A stretch of DNA of 64,000 nt from Faecalibacterium hattorii (GCF_003287455.1 NZ_PRLC01000010.1:59396-123395), one strand, 5' to 3'; counted from the stretch's first letter, positions 1 to 8,568 are shown. Translations and numbers: made by a program. Notes: generated from the sequence alone by a model not told the origin.

Positions 1-1
1 G

Positions 2-631
2 AACGACATCCGGGGCCTTCACGTCACCGAAGAACACGTCTTCGCTGCACTGGCCGACTGCAAGGCCGATTTTGCCGAGGGTGCCGTCGGGGCCGGGCGG
101 GGAATGCGCTGCCACGGCCTGAAAGGCGGCATCGGGTCGGCCTCCCGGCAGCTGGAGCTGGACGGGAAACGGTACACCATCGGTGCCCTCGTTCTCTCGA
201 ACCACGCCGTCTTCGACGACCTCATCGTGGCGGGGACTCCGATCCACGACCTGCTGGACAAATCGATCCCGCCCCATGAGGACAAAGGCTCCATCATCAC
301 GGTGCTGGCGACGGATATCCCGCTCAGTGAGCGTCAGTTGCGGCGGCTCTGCCGCAGGGCGCTGGTGGGCCTGTCCCGCACCGGGTCCATGTGCGGCAAC
401 GGCAGCGGCGAGATCGTCCTCGCCTTCACCACGGCCAACCGGGTCCCCCATGACTCTGAAACGGCCATCCTCCCCCTGCAGATGCTCCACGATGACGCCA
501 TCAATCCGCTCTTCCGCGCGGTGGCCGAGTGCGTGGAGGAAAGCGTCCTGAGCAGTCTGCTTCACGCCGAGACCGTGACCGGCTACCATGGCCGCACGGT
601 GCAGTGCCTGACGGAGCTGCTGAACCAGTAA
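2..631 (+). CDS. P1 family peptidase (DmpA/MEROPS S58 type), 3' part
   Basis: The reading frame is open from the window edge, so the N-terminal half is missing. The visible part matches the S58 N-terminal-nucleophile family (L-aminopeptidase/D-esterase type): a GAVGAGRG..CHGLKGGIG..SR segment, an ALVLSNHAV strand, then DKGSIITVLATD. In this family the precursor cleaves itself before a Ser/Thr that becomes the nucleophile. The Ser of the GS pair (codon 290-292) is the expected residue. The later GLSRTG..NGSGEIVLAF..AN block is also typical. The enzyme should be a cytosolic aminopeptidase or amidase; substrate cannot be read from the sequence. Converges with the next gene across a shared terminator. 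Confidence 0.88.
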   Translation, partial: NDIRGLHVTEEHVFAALADCKADFAEGAVGAGRGMRCHGLKGGIGSASRQLELDGKRYTIGALVLSNHAVFDDLIVAGTPIHDLLDKSIPPHEDKGSIITVLATDIPLSERQLRRLCRRALVGLSRTGSMCGNGSGEIVLAFTTANRVPHDSETAILPLQMLHDDAINPLFRAVAECVEESVLSSLLHAETVTGYHGRTVQCLTELLNQ

Positions 632-633
632 AG

Positions 634-672
634 AAAAAATCCATCTGACGGTGTCAGATGGATTTTTTTTTT
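634..672. terminator. Bidirectional intrinsic terminator
   Basis: A-tract, the inverted repeat CCATCTGAC/GTCAGATGG with a 2-base loop, then a run of about 11 T. It lies between convergent genes and can serve both strands. Confidence 0.9.
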
Positions 673-674
673 AC

Positions 675-1253
675 TTATCGACGTGTTTTCTTTTTCTTCC
701 GCACGCTGTAGCCGAAGGTGCCCAGCTTTTTGCCGAGGGCCAGATACTCGCCGTGGCTGTAGACGATGAGCTTGGCCTTGTCGAGGCAGAGCTTGCCGCT
801 TTCGTCCAGCAGGGATTCGTCCACGTCACAGGCCACGACTTCGGCCAAGAACAGGTCGTGGCTGCCCAGCGGGAGGACTTGTGTGACCCTGCACTCCAAG
901 TTGACGGGGCTTTCCTCCAAGATGGGGCAGTCCGTCAGCACTGAGCCCGGCGCAGCGTGGAGGCCGCACGCGGCAAACTTGTCCACCTCGCGGCCGCTCT
1001 TGACGCCGCACCAGTCCACCGCGCGGACCAGCGCTTCGGTGGGGAGATTGATGGCAAACTGGCCGCTCTCTTGGATCAGGTGGTGGCTGAATCGCTCCGG
1101 CCGGACGCTGATGGAGACCATGCTGGGCTGGGTGCAGATGGTGCCGGTCCAGCCGATCGTGATCAGGTTGGGCGTTTCCAGCCCGCCGCAGGAGACCAGC
1201 ACCGGCGGCTCCGGGTTCAGAAGGGTGCTGCCTTTCCAACTCTGTTTGCTCAT
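675..1253 (-). CDS. Flavin reductase family protein (flavoredoxin-like)
   Basis: 192-residue protein of the FMN-binding flavin reductase fold. The N-terminal part has the typical P..PVLVSCGG....NLITIGWTGTI.TQPSMVSISVRP pattern that forms the flavin-binding barrel, and HLIQESGQFAINLPT follows. It probably passes electrons to or from FMN in the cytosol; partner unknown. The start at 1253 is chosen because AAGGAAG precedes it and because its ATG overlaps the TGA of the glycosyltransferase upstream (ATGA), implying translational coupling. The frame extends upstream to 1283, but that part lies inside the glycosyltransferase. Last gene of the minus-strand unit that starts with the Crp/Fnr regulator. 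The basic C-terminus (KKKKTRR) is a small oddity. Confidence 0.85.
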   Translation of the reverse strand: MSKQSWKGSTLLNPEPPVLVSCGGLETPNLITIGWTGTICTQPSMVSISVRPERFSHHLIQESGQFAINLPTEALVRAVDWCGVKSGREVDKFAACGLHAAPGSVLTDCPILEESPVNLECRVTQVLPLGSHDLFLAEVVACDVDESLLDESGKLCLDKAKLIVYSHGEYLALGKKLGTFGYSVRKKKKTRR

Positions 1254-2227
1254 CCGTGATACTTCCTTTCGTAGGGGGCCCATGTCCGCTCACTGATGAT
1301 GTAGCGGGGGCGGGCCTTGGTCTCCATATAGATTTTGCCGATATATTCGCCGATGACGCCGAGGCAGATGAGCTGTACCCCGCCCATGAAGCAGACGATG
1401 CAGACGGTGGAGGCCCAGCCCGCCACCACGCTGCCCATGGCCGCTTGTACGATGGCCCAGATGACGCCGATGAAGCTGATGAGGCTGACGATGATGCCCG
1501 CCCCGGTGATGAGCCGGATGGGCTTGTTGGACAGGCTGGTGATGCCGTCAAAGGCCAGCGCCAGCATCTTGCTCAAGGGGTAGTGGCTCTCGCCGGCGAG
1601 GCGCTCGTGGCGCTCGTAGCTGACCGTTGCGCTGGGGAAACCCACCAGCGGCACCATGCCGCGCAGGAAGATGTTGACTTCTTTGTAGTCGGCAAAGCTC
1701 TCCAGCACGCGGGCGCTGATGAGGCGGTAATCGGCGTGGTTGAACACGATGTCCGCGCCCAGCGCGTTCATCAGGTGGTAGAAGCCCTCGGCGGTGAACC
1801 GCTTGAAGAAAGTGTCGGTGTCGCGGCGGCTGCGCACGCCGTAGACCACCTCGGCCCCATCCAGATACTTCTGAACCATCTCGTCCATGGCGTCGATGTC
1901 GTCCTGCCCGTCGCAGTCGATGGAGATGGTGATGTCGCAGCCATTTTCCTTGGCCTCCATCAGCCCGGCCAGCACGGCGTTCTGGTGGCCGCGGTTCCGG
2001 CTCTGAGAAATGCCGATGAAATGCTCGTCTTCCTGTGCAAATTTGCAGATCAGCTCCCAAGTGGCGTCCTTGGAGCCGTCGTTGACGAAGAGCACCCGGC
2101 TCTTGTCGCTGACCATCTCTTTTTCCGCAAGGGTCTTGATTTTTTGCAGGAACATCGGTGCCGTGATGGGCAGGACCTTCTCCTCGTTGTAGCAGGGGAT
2201 CACGATCCAGAGAATCGGTTTGGACAT
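1250..2227 (-). CDS. Family 2 glycosyltransferase, GtrB/DPM1-like, membrane anchored
   Basis: 325 residues. The N-terminal GT-A domain starts IVIPCYNEE, with a D-x-D type metal/nucleotide site in ISIDCDGQDD. Two C-terminal hydrophobic helices (roughly residues 225-290, ending GVIGEYIGKIYMETKARP) are the hallmark of GtrB-like enzymes that load a sugar on undecaprenyl phosphate. Start at 2227 is supported by a GAGG ribosome site; the frame runs upstream to 2431 but that overlaps the GT39 gene. Follows the GT39 gene by 17 bp. Inference: it makes the lipid-linked sugar that the GT39 enzyme uses, and the GtrA-like protein near 16.1 kb could be a flippase partner although it is far away. Confidence 0.9.
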   Translation of the reverse strand: MSKPILWIVIPCYNEEKVLPITAPMFLQKIKTLAEKEMVSDKSRVLFVNDGSKDATWELICKFAQEDEHFIGISQSRNRGHQNAVLAGLMEAKENGCDITISIDCDGQDDIDAMDEMVQKYLDGAEVVYGVRSRRDTDTFFKRFTAEGFYHLMNALGADIVFNHADYRLISARVLESFADYKEVNIFLRGMVPLVGFPSATVSYERHERLAGESHYPLSKMLALAFDGITSLSNKPIRLITGAGIIVSLISFIGVIWAIVQAAMGSVVAGWASTVCIVCFMGGVQLICLGVIGEYIGKIYMETKARPRYIISERTWAPYERKYHG

Positions 2228-2244
2228 AAAATGATACCTCGTTT

Positions 2245-3669
2245 TTATGGATTGTACAGCAGTGCAAATTCCTCTGTCTGCCGGATGACCTCGTATTGCG
2301 GGTAGGCGTCCAGCGCGGCAGCGGAAGTGATCAGATAAGAGCCGCTGTCGGCGGCGAAGGCCTCCGCCCCACCGTCGCAGGGGGTGGCATCGGTGAGCCA
2401 CTCGGTCTCCATCAGCTTGATCTGCTGCCATTTTCCGGCGTCGATATAATAATGTGCCTTCGCGGGGGTGGAGCAGTCGGCCAGAAGGAGCGAAAGCCCG
2501 GTCACGGAGCGGGAGGGTTCCACGGCGTAACGCCAGACATTATGAGCCGAAAAGCAGACCACCAGCCCCAGAGAGAGGGTCAGCAGAAGCTTGGGCCATG
2601 CGGCGGAAGGAAGCCGCTGCTTTGCCTGATGAACGGCAAGAGCACTCAGAAGGACGATGGCCGGATAGACACAGAGGATATACCAGAACAGCTTGGAAGA
2701 GGCCGCCGAAAAAAGAACAAAAGGCACCAGAACCGCCAGCACGCAGACCAGCGCATCGTAAAAAGGGGCGCTGCGCTGCCGGAACGCATTGCTGCGCAGC
2801 AGCAAAGCAAGCCCGAACAGCGAAAGCAGGATCAGGAAAATCGAGCTGACACTGCGGCCCAGAACGCCCAGATAAAAATAGACAGGGGCGGCGTGTTCTT
2901 CCAGCGAGCCGGTGGCGCGGTTGACCACATCGTAGGTGAACATGGAAATCAGAAACGAGAGGCCGTCTTTCCGCCAGCGGGCCAGCGCCCAGAGCCCGGC
3001 GGGGCCAAGGCTGGAAAGGGCGCAGAGGGCATAGTGCTTCAGGCGCATCTGCGAAAAGCGCCCGGTGAACAGCAGCGTCAGCAGGACGAGCAGCGCGATG
3101 GTCCCGGCGTGCCAGCCTTTTGCGAGGAAGGCAAACGAGAATGCGAGGCAAGCGCCGTAAGTCCATGAAAATTTCCGGCGGCTTTCGCACAGGCAGAGGA
3201 CGGCGATCGTGTAGCAAAAAATGAACAGCGCGTCCGCATCGCCGTTGCGGGCGGCGTGGTAGTAAAACAGCTTGCCGCAGGAGGCAAAGGCGAACAGGGA
3301 GAAAACGGCCTCGGTTTTTCCATAGCGTTTCCAGAGGAAGGCGGCGCAGAGCAGCGCACTCAGAAACATGGAAACGCCGGAGAAAAAGCGCAGACCATAG
3401 GCGTTATACCCGAACAGTTTATAGCCCAAAGCGATGAGCCACTCGCTGAGGGGCGGCTTCAGGTTCCAATAGTCAGGCGAGTAAGCATAGGTAGTGACGA
3501 TCGGTTCGCCGGTTTGGAGCATTTCATAGGCGCTGACGCCGTGGCGGGCTTCATCCCAGTCCATCAGCTCACCGTAGTCCAGATGGTAAAAACAGAGCAG
3601 CGCAAGGAACAAGATGCCCGCCGCCAGCCCACAGGCCAGCAGGATGCGCTTGGTTCGGGGATTTTTCAT
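2245..3669 (-). CDS. Family 39 (GT-C fold) glycosyltransferase, ArnT/PMT-like
   Basis: 474 residues, multipass membrane protein with about 10-12 hydrophobic helices. The first external loop carries MDWDEARHG (residues 36-44), the acidic motif that GT39 enzymes use to bind lipid-phosphate sugar donors, followed by a PPL motif at KPPLSEWLIALGYKLFG. It should transfer a sugar from undecaprenyl-phosphate-sugar to an extracellular acceptor (envelope glycan, lipid or protein); the acceptor cannot be told. The start codon lies 11 bp after the Crp/Fnr stop, and its GGGAGGT ribosome site overlaps that stop codon, so the two are translated from one message. Confidence 0.88.
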   Translation of the reverse strand: MKNPRTKRILLACGLAAGILFLALLCFYHLDYGELMDWDEARHGVSAYEMLQTGEPIVTTYAYSPDYWNLKPPLSEWLIALGYKLFGYNAYGLRFFSGVSMFLSALLCAAFLWKRYGKTEAVFSLFAFASCGKLFYYHAARNGDADALFIFCYTIAVLCLCESRRKFSWTYGACLAFSFAFLAKGWHAGTIALLVLLTLLFTGRFSQMRLKHYALCALSSLGPAGLWALARWRKDGLSFLISMFTYDVVNRATGSLEEHAAPVYFYLGVLGRSVSSIFLILLSLFGLALLLRSNAFRQRSAPFYDALVCVLAVLVPFVLFSAASSKLFWYILCVYPAIVLLSALAVHQAKQRLPSAAWPKLLLTLSLGLVVCFSAHNVWRYAVEPSRSVTGLSLLLADCSTPAKAHYYIDAGKWQQIKLMETEWLTDATPCDGGAEAFAADSGSYLITSAAALDAYPQYEVIRQTEEFALLYNP

Positions 3670-3680
3670 GAAGACCTCCC

Positions 3681-4361
3681 TTACTGCACCATCTGCCGCA
3701 GCGCGTCGGGCTGGAGCAGTTTGAAGCTGGAGCGGTAGGTGTCCAGCAGACCGTCGCGCTGCATGAGGCTGAGCTCCCGTGAAAGAGCGCTGCGGTCACA
3801 GTTGAGGTAGTCCGCCAGCTGGATGCGGGAGTAGGGGATGGAGAAGGTCAGACTGCCCTGCTGCTCGGCTTCGCCGAGCAGGTAGGCGCAGACCTTGGCG
3901 CGCAGACTCTTCAGCACCAGCAGGTCCACCCGGCGGGAGAGGAGGAAATACTTGTCGCTGATGGTGCGAACAAGATTCTGCAGCACCCTCTGGTGGGCGG
4001 CGCTGCCGTCCGAGAGGAGCAGCCGGTCGTAGGGGATCAGCAGCACCTCGCACCCGGAGGCGGCAACTACGGTCACGGGGCTGTCGAGGCTGGAGCCGCC
4101 CAGCACGTCGCCGAAGACGCCGCCGGGCCCCATCTGGGCGATGGGCACCCGTGCGCCGCCCGGCGCGGGGCGGTAGGCCTCGATGCTGCCGGTCAGTACC
4201 ACGCCCACCCGGCGGTTGGCGGCCCCGGCCTGAACAAGGGCTTCCCCCCGGCCGTAGCTGCGGATGACAGCGCCCAGCTCGCCCAGCAGAACACGGAGCG
4301 CGTCGGCTTCGATGCCGGTGAAAAGAGAGGTCGTTTGCAACAAAGGAAGAATGTTTTCCAT
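3681..4361 (-). CDS. Crp/Fnr family transcriptional regulator
   Basis: 226 residues. The N-terminal cyclic-nucleotide-binding-like beta roll spans about residues 10-125 (FTGIEADALRVLL ... GGVFGDVLGG), followed by a long helix and a winged helix-turn-helix near 165-215 (YSRIQLADYLNCDRSALSREL). No N-terminal Cys cluster is present, so an FNR-type iron-sulfur oxygen sensor is unlikely. The usual Crp cAMP-contact pattern is not evident, so the ligand is unknown. Start at 4361 is preceded by AGGA. First gene of a unit with two glycosyltransferases and a flavin reductase. A near-consensus promoter and an inverted repeat lie in its 5' leader. Confidence 0.9.
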   Translation of the reverse strand: MENILPLLQTTSLFTGIEADALRVLLGELGAVIRSYGRGEALVQAGAANRRVGVVLTGSIEAYRPAPGGARVPIAQMGPGGVFGDVLGGSSLDSPVTVVAASGCEVLLIPYDRLLLSDGSAAHQRVLQNLVRTISDKYFLLSRRVDLLVLKSLRAKVCAYLLGEAEQQGSLTFSIPYSRIQLADYLNCDRSALSRELSLMQRDGLLDTYRSSFKLLQPDALRQMVQ

Positions 4362-4409
4362 AATCGTCCTGTGAGGCGTTCTCCGGGCCCTCACCGCCCT
4401 TTGGTGATT

Positions 4410-4427
4410 CCGTTGCGCGTGCAACGG
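4410..4427. promoter_or_regulatory. Inverted repeat, candidate operator of the Crp/Fnr regulator
   Basis: CCGTTGC-GCGT-GCAACGG is a 7-4-7 inverted repeat. It sits just downstream of the predicted transcription start of the regulator gene (about +7 to +24) and upstream of the divergent binding-protein gene. The symmetry suits a dimeric Crp/Fnr protein; autorepression is inference from position. Confidence 0.5.
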
Positions 4428-4440
4428 TATTTTTGGCTCT

Positions 4441-4469
4441 ATTATAGTAAACTTGAGCCTGTAAAGCAA
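4441..4469 (-). promoter_or_regulatory. Sigma-A type promoter of the Crp/Fnr-glycosyltransferase unit
   Basis: On the minus strand TTGCTT, a 17-base spacer, then TATAAT. The predicted start near 4434 gives a ~70-base leader to the ATG at 4361. Confidence 0.65.
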
Positions 4470-4536
4470 ATGTTTTTCGAAAAATTTGCAAATTTGTTCG
4501 GGTTTGGAACAAATCGAGAGAGGAAGGAACAACACA

Positions 4537-5568
4537 ATGATGAAAAAACTGACATCTCTGCTGCTGTCGGTGGTGCTGCTGGTCAGTCTGCTGGCGTGCG
4601 GCGCATTGGCCAAGACCAACTCCACCGTCCGGGTGGCGGGCCTGAAGGGGCCCACCACCATGGGTCTGGTGAACCTGCTGGCCATGGAGGAAAACGGCAC
4701 CGCTTCCCAGAAGTATGATCTGCAGCTCTACGGCGCAGCCGACGAGATCGTGCCCAAGCTCATCAAGGGCCAAGTGGATATCGCGGCCATCCCCGCAAAC
4801 CTTGCCGCCACCCTGTACCAAAAGACCAACGGCGGCATTCAGGTCATGGCCGTCAACACGCTGGGCGTGCTGTACGTGGTGGAAAAGGGAGACACCGTCC
4901 ACAGCTTTGCCGACCTGAAGGGCCGCACCATCCTGTCCACCGGCAAGGGCACCACGCCGGAGTACGTGCTGCGCTACCTGCTGACCAAGAATGGCATCGA
5001 CCCGGACAAGGATGTGAAGATCGAATACTACAGCGAGGCTTCCGAGGTGACCGCCCAGATGGCTGCCACCAAGAAGGACGCCATCGCTGTTCTGCCCCAG
5101 CCCTATGTGACGGCCGCTCAGATGAAGGACAGCGACCTGCGTGTGGTGCTGGACCTGACGAAGGAGTGGAACAAGGTCTGTGACACCCAGCTCATCACCG
5201 GCGTCACTGTGGTCCGCACCGCTTACGCCGAGGATCACCCGGAAGAGGTCATCAACTTCCTGAAGGATTACCAGAAGAGCGTGGAGGCCGCCAACAACGA
5301 TATCGACGGCACCGCTGCCCTGTGCGAGAAGGTGGGCGTCGTGGCCAAGGCGGCCATTGCCAAGAAGGCTCTGCCCAAGTGCAACATCGTCTACCGCATC
5401 GGCGACGAGATGAAGGCCGACGTCAACGCCTATCTGCAGGTGCTGTACGATGCTTCCCCCGCAGCCGTGGGCGGCAAGCTGCCGGACGGCAACTTCTACT
5501 ACACCAAGGCTACCGTTGCCAAGCGGGTGCAGAAAGCCTTTGAGAGGCTGGTCGCTTCCGTAAAATAA
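4537..5568 (+). CDS. ABC transporter substrate-binding lipoprotein, NitT/TauT (SsuA/THI5-like) type
   Basis: 343 residues. The N-terminus has a lysine pair, a hydrophobic helix and a lipobox (LLAC), so it is a lipoprotein on the outer face of the membrane. The mature part has the SsuA/TauA-like layout: V.VAGLKGPTTMGLVNLL at the start, then KLIKGQVDIAAIPANLA, a segment typical of this family. The ligand could be a sulfonate, thiamine precursor or other small anion; sequence alone does not decide. Start (ATG ATG) follows GAGAGGAAGG. The likely permease and ATPase lie at 7.15-8.5 kb on the same strand, separated by a repeat element and by brnQ on the other strand. Confidence 0.88.
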   Translation: MMKKLTSLLLSVVLLVSLLACGALAKTNSTVRVAGLKGPTTMGLVNLLAMEENGTASQKYDLQLYGAADEIVPKLIKGQVDIAAIPANLAATLYQKTNGGIQVMAVNTLGVLYVVEKGDTVHSFADLKGRTILSTGKGTTPEYVLRYLLTKNGIDPDKDVKIEYYSEASEVTAQMAATKKDAIAVLPQPYVTAAQMKDSDLRVVLDLTKEWNKVCDTQLITGVTVVRTAYAEDHPEEVINFLKDYQKSVEAANNDIDGTAALCEKVGVVAKAAIAKKALPKCNIVYRIGDEMKADVNAYLQVLYDASPAAVGGKLPDGNFYYTKATVAKRVQKAFERLVASVK

Positions 5569-5577
5569 GGATAAAAC

Positions 5578-5733
5578 AAAAAGGGCTGTTGCAGACTCCC
5601 TCAGTCACGGCTTCGCCGCGCCAGCTCCCTCGGTGAGGGAGCCTTGGCGTAACGGTAAGCTGTGAAAGCCTCCCTCATTGAGGGAGGTGGCATCGCGTAA
5701 GCGATGACGGAAGGAGTTTGTAACAGTCTTTTT
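5578..5733. repeat. Palindromic repeat element copy R1, nested in a terminator stem
   Basis: The core at 5595-5717 (123 bp) begins ACTCCCTCAGTCACGG and ends GATGACGGAAGGAGT, i.e. imperfect terminal inverted repeats. Inside are hairpins CTCCCTC/GAGGGAG, CCTCCCTC/GAGGGAGG and CATCGC/GCGATG. Outside the core, A-rich AAGGGCTGTTGCA and TGTAACAGTCTTTTT can pair, so the element occupies the loop of an intrinsic terminator between convergent genes. Related copies are at 16.7, 17.7 and 19.3 kb. Confidence 0.85.
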
Positions 5734-5735
5734 CG

Positions 5736-6995
5736 TTAACGGCAGAAAACCCCGATCCCAAGGCCGACGAGGGCAGGGATGACCCAGCCGAAGCCGAATT
5801 GCCCCAGCGGCAGGGCGTTTGCAAACACGGTGGTCAGCGGCAGGGCCGCGAGGACGCTCTGCGCGGCGGTCAGTGCAACACAGCCCACGTAGGCCGGGCG
5901 CTTCTGGAACTGCGCGGGCAGGAAGGAAAGGACGATCAGCACGATGGCGACCGGGTAAAGCGCATGGAGCACCGGGGTGGACAGCCGGATGATGCCCGCA
6001 AGGCCGATGTTGGAGATGAGCATACTGGCTGCGGCAAAAAAGCCCGCGATGGCCGGGTAGGGGATGCGGGGGAGCAGGGTGTGGAAATACTGCCCCACGC
6101 AGGAGATGAGTCCGACGCAGGTATTGAAGCACGCCAAGAGGAAGATGGCCGCCAGCAGCACCTGCCCCGCCCGGCCGAAGAGGGCGCTGGCGAGGGCCGT
6201 CAGGGTCTCGGCACCGGTGGCGCAGTCGGGATAGGCGGCCCCGGTCAGCGCGCCGACATGGGCCAGCATGGCGTAAATGACCAGCAGCAGCCCGCCCGCT
6301 AGGATGCCGGCCCGGATGGTGCCCTGCCGGACGGCTTTCGGCTCGGTGATGCCCAGCGCCTGAATGTTCAGCGCGATGACGGCCCCGAAGTTGAGCCCGG
6401 CGAGGGTGTCCATGGTCTGATAGCCGCCAAGGATGCCCTCCAAGGCGGGCAACTGAGCGTAGGCGGCGGCAGGGGTGCCGTACTGTGCGGCGACCGGGTG
6501 GAGCAGACAGCCCGCGAAAAGAATCAAAATCAGGGCGATGAGGGCCGGGCAGAGGACATGGCCCAGCCGGTCGGTGAGCTTTTCGGGCCGGAGCGCCACG
6601 AGGAAGGCCGCCGTGAAGAAGACGACGGAATACCCTAGCTGCAGCCCGCGCCCGCCGCCCAGCAGCGGCACCAGCATCTCGAACGAAGTGCTGGCCGTGC
6701 GGGGGATGGCGAGGCAGGGCCCGATGGAGAGATAGACCAAAATCGCAAAGGCGAGGGCAAACTTTGGGTGGACCCGGCTGGCCAGCCGGTCCAGCCCGCC
6801 CGCGTTGGCCACGGCGGCAACGCCCATGATGGGCAGACCGATGGCGCTGACGGCGAACCCCGCAAAGGCGGGCCAGAGGTTTGCCCCGGCTTGCGCACCA
6901 AGGTGGGGCGGAAAGATCAGGTTCCCGGCCCCGAAGAACATGGAAAAGAGCGTAAAACCGAGGAGCAGCAGTTTTTTGCCGCGCAGGTCCTGCAT
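5736..6995 (-). CDS. brnQ: Branched-chain amino acid:cation symporter (LIVCS family)
   Basis: 419 residues with about 12 membrane helices. The N-terminal FSMFFGAGNLIFPPHLGAQAG is the family signature of the LIVCS carriers that import Leu, Ile and Val with Na+ or H+. Length is normal for the family (~420-440). The start is an ATG behind a GGGG-rich ribosome site. Monocistronic on the minus strand, lying between a binding-protein gene and the permease/ATPase pair that probably belong together. Its 3' end faces repeat R1 and the terminator stem around it. Confidence 0.92.
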   Translation of the reverse strand: MQDLRGKKLLLLGFTLFSMFFGAGNLIFPPHLGAQAGANLWPAFAGFAVSAIGLPIMGVAAVANAGGLDRLASRVHPKFALAFAILVYLSIGPCLAIPRTASTSFEMLVPLLGGGRGLQLGYSVVFFTAAFLVALRPEKLTDRLGHVLCPALIALILILFAGCLLHPVAAQYGTPAAAYAQLPALEGILGGYQTMDTLAGLNFGAVIALNIQALGITEPKAVRQGTIRAGILAGGLLLVIYAMLAHVGALTGAAYPDCATGAETLTALASALFGRAGQVLLAAIFLLACFNTCVGLISCVGQYFHTLLPRIPYPAIAGFFAAASMLISNIGLAGIIRLSTPVLHALYPVAIVLIVLSFLPAQFQKRPAYVGCVALTAAQSVLAALPLTTVFANALPLGQFGFGWVIPALVGLGIGVFCR

Positions 6996-7149
6996 AAAAA
7001 TGCCCCCTTTTCGAAAGTGAAGTGGTTGAACACGTTCCAGTGTAGAATCAAATTGGCTTCATGTCAAGAAAAAGAAAGGTGAAGAATTGTATTCCTCCAC
7101 ATGATGTGTTATCTTATAAAGGATAAAAGAGAGGAGAACGGGAAGGTTC

Positions 7150-7911
7150 ATGAAAAAAACGAAAAAAAGGCTGCTGTACGGGGCAGCTGTCGTGTTCTGG
7201 CTGGTGGTGTGGCAGCTGGCGGCCATGGCCATCGGGCAGGAAGTGTTTCTGGTGTCGCCGATTCAGGCGCTGGGCACCCTGCTGGAGCTTTTGCCGCAGC
7301 CGGAGTTCTGGCAGCGCATCGGGTTCAGCGCCGGGCGCATCCTGCTGGGCTTTTTGCTGGGGGCCGTGTCCAGCGTGGTGCTGGCCGTGGCCGCCGAGCG
7401 CTGGGCGTGGGTGGAAGCCCTGCTCTCCCCGGTGATGCAGCTGGTCAAGGCCACGCCGGTGGCCAGCTTCATCATTCTGGCGCTGGTGTGGGTCAGCGGG
7501 TCGTCGTTGTCCATCCTTATCAGCTTTTTCATGGTGCTGCCTGTGCTGTACGGCGCGGTGCGCACCGGCATCGAGAGCGCCGACGGGCAGCTTTTGGAGA
7601 TGGCGCGGGTCTTCCGCCTGCCCCTCCCGTGCCGGGTCAAGGCCATCTGGCTCCCGGCGGTGCTGCCTGCGTTCCGGCAGGGGTGCAGCGTAGCGCTGGG
7701 CATCTGCTGGAAGAGCGGCGTTGCGGCGGAGGTCATCGGTTTGCCGGACGGCAGCATCGGCGACGCTCTCTACCGGGCCAAGATCACCCTTTCCACCGGG
7801 GAGCTGTTCGCGTGGACCTTCGTCATCATCGTGCTGAGCGCTGCATTTGAGAAGTTGTTTCTGGCCCTGCTGGACAAGGCCGTGGCCCGCGCAGCGGGGG
7901 AGGAGTGGTGA
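7150..7911 (+). CDS. ABC transporter permease, SsuC/TauC type
   Basis: 253 residues with about six membrane helices. The central EMARVFRLPLPCRVKAIWLPAVLPAFRQG is the coupling loop that docks on the ATPase (EAA-like motif). The GICWKSGVAAEVIGLPDGSIGDALY segment is characteristic of nitrate/sulfonate/taurine-type permeases. A ribosome site (GAGGAGAACGGG) lies upstream. The stop codon directly abuts the start of the ATPase gene, so the two are coupled. Probable partner of the lipoprotein at 4537-5568. Confidence 0.9.
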   Translation: MKKTKKRLLYGAAVVFWLVVWQLAAMAIGQEVFLVSPIQALGTLLELLPQPEFWQRIGFSAGRILLGFLLGAVSSVVLAVAAERWAWVEALLSPVMQLVKATPVASFIILALVWVSGSSLSILISFFMVLPVLYGAVRTGIESADGQLLEMARVFRLPLPCRVKAIWLPAVLPAFRQGCSVALGICWKSGVAAEVIGLPDGSIGDALYRAKITLSTGELFAWTFVIIVLSAAFEKLFLALLDKAVARAAGEEW

Positions 7912-8493
7912 ATGATGCAGTACAAACTGGAAATTCAAAGCCTTACAAAACGATTTGTAGAAAAGACGCTCTTCGAAGATCTGAACCTGACCGTTACCGG
8001 CCCGGCGATCCTCTGGGCACCGAGCGGCTGGGGCAAGACCACCCTGCTCCGCATCCTGATGGGGCTGGAAGTGCCCACCTCCGGCACTGTCTCCGGCGTG
8101 GGCAGGGTGGGGGCAGTCTTTCAGGAGGACCGTCTCTGCCCCCAGTTGAACGCCGTCCAGAACGTCGAACTGGTGCTGCCGGAGGGAAAAGAACAATACA
8201 AAGAGCAAATTGAAATGGATTTTCTACGATTTGGACTGGATAGAGCAGCCCTTGCGCTCCCGGCGCGGAAGCTTTCCGGCGGGCAGAAGCGGCGGGCGGC
8301 GCTGCTGCGGGCTCTCTGGGCCGAGAGCGACACCCTGCTGCTGGACGAGCCCTTCACCGGCATGGACCCCGCTACCATGAAAAAAGCCGCGGCGCTCTTG
8401 AAGGAACGCTGCGGCGAAAAGGTCGTGTTGTTGGCGACCCACGACAGGGAAGCCATTGAGGAATTGGGGTGGCAGGTTATCGAGTTGGGGTAA
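7912..8493 (+). CDS. ABC transporter ATP-binding protein, short form
   Basis: 193 residues, shorter than the usual 240-260 of SsuB/TauB. All catalytic motifs are present: Walker A APSGWGKTT, signature LSGGQKRRAALLRAL, Walker B TLLLDEPF and the switch histidine LLATHD. The helical region is shortened and the C-terminus stops soon after the H-loop. Two ATG codons (7912 and 7915) follow GGGGAGGAG at the end of the permease gene. Energises the NitT/TauT-like importer; the truncated layout resembles small ATPases of ThiX/YkoE-like systems but that is only a resemblance. Confidence 0.88.
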   Translation: MMQYKLEIQSLTKRFVEKTLFEDLNLTVTGPAILWAPSGWGKTTLLRILMGLEVPTSGTVSGVGRVGAVFQEDRLCPQLNAVQNVELVLPEGKEQYKEQIEMDFLRFGLDRAALALPARKLSGGQKRRAALLRALWAESDTLLLDEPFTGMDPATMKKAAALLKERCGEKVVLLATHDREAIEELGWQVIELG

Positions 8494-8496
8494 GCG

Positions 8497-8568
8497 GCGG
8501 ACAACCGGGAAACACCCGGTCATCCGCTGGCAACGCGGCTGCTGAATGGCAGGGCAAGCCCGCTTGCC
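8497..8568. other. Hairpins between convergent genes, possible terminator
   Basis: GCGGA-CA-ACCGGG-AAACA-CCCGGT-CA-TCCGC forms one strong stem (8497-8527); GGCAAG/CTTGCC forms another (8553-8568), enclosed by CTGCTG/CAGCAG. No T-run follows, so termination is uncertain. Confidence 0.4.

Noticed and set aside
3681..4361. FNR-type oxygen sensor
   Set aside because: No N-terminal Cys cluster to hold an iron-sulfur centre.
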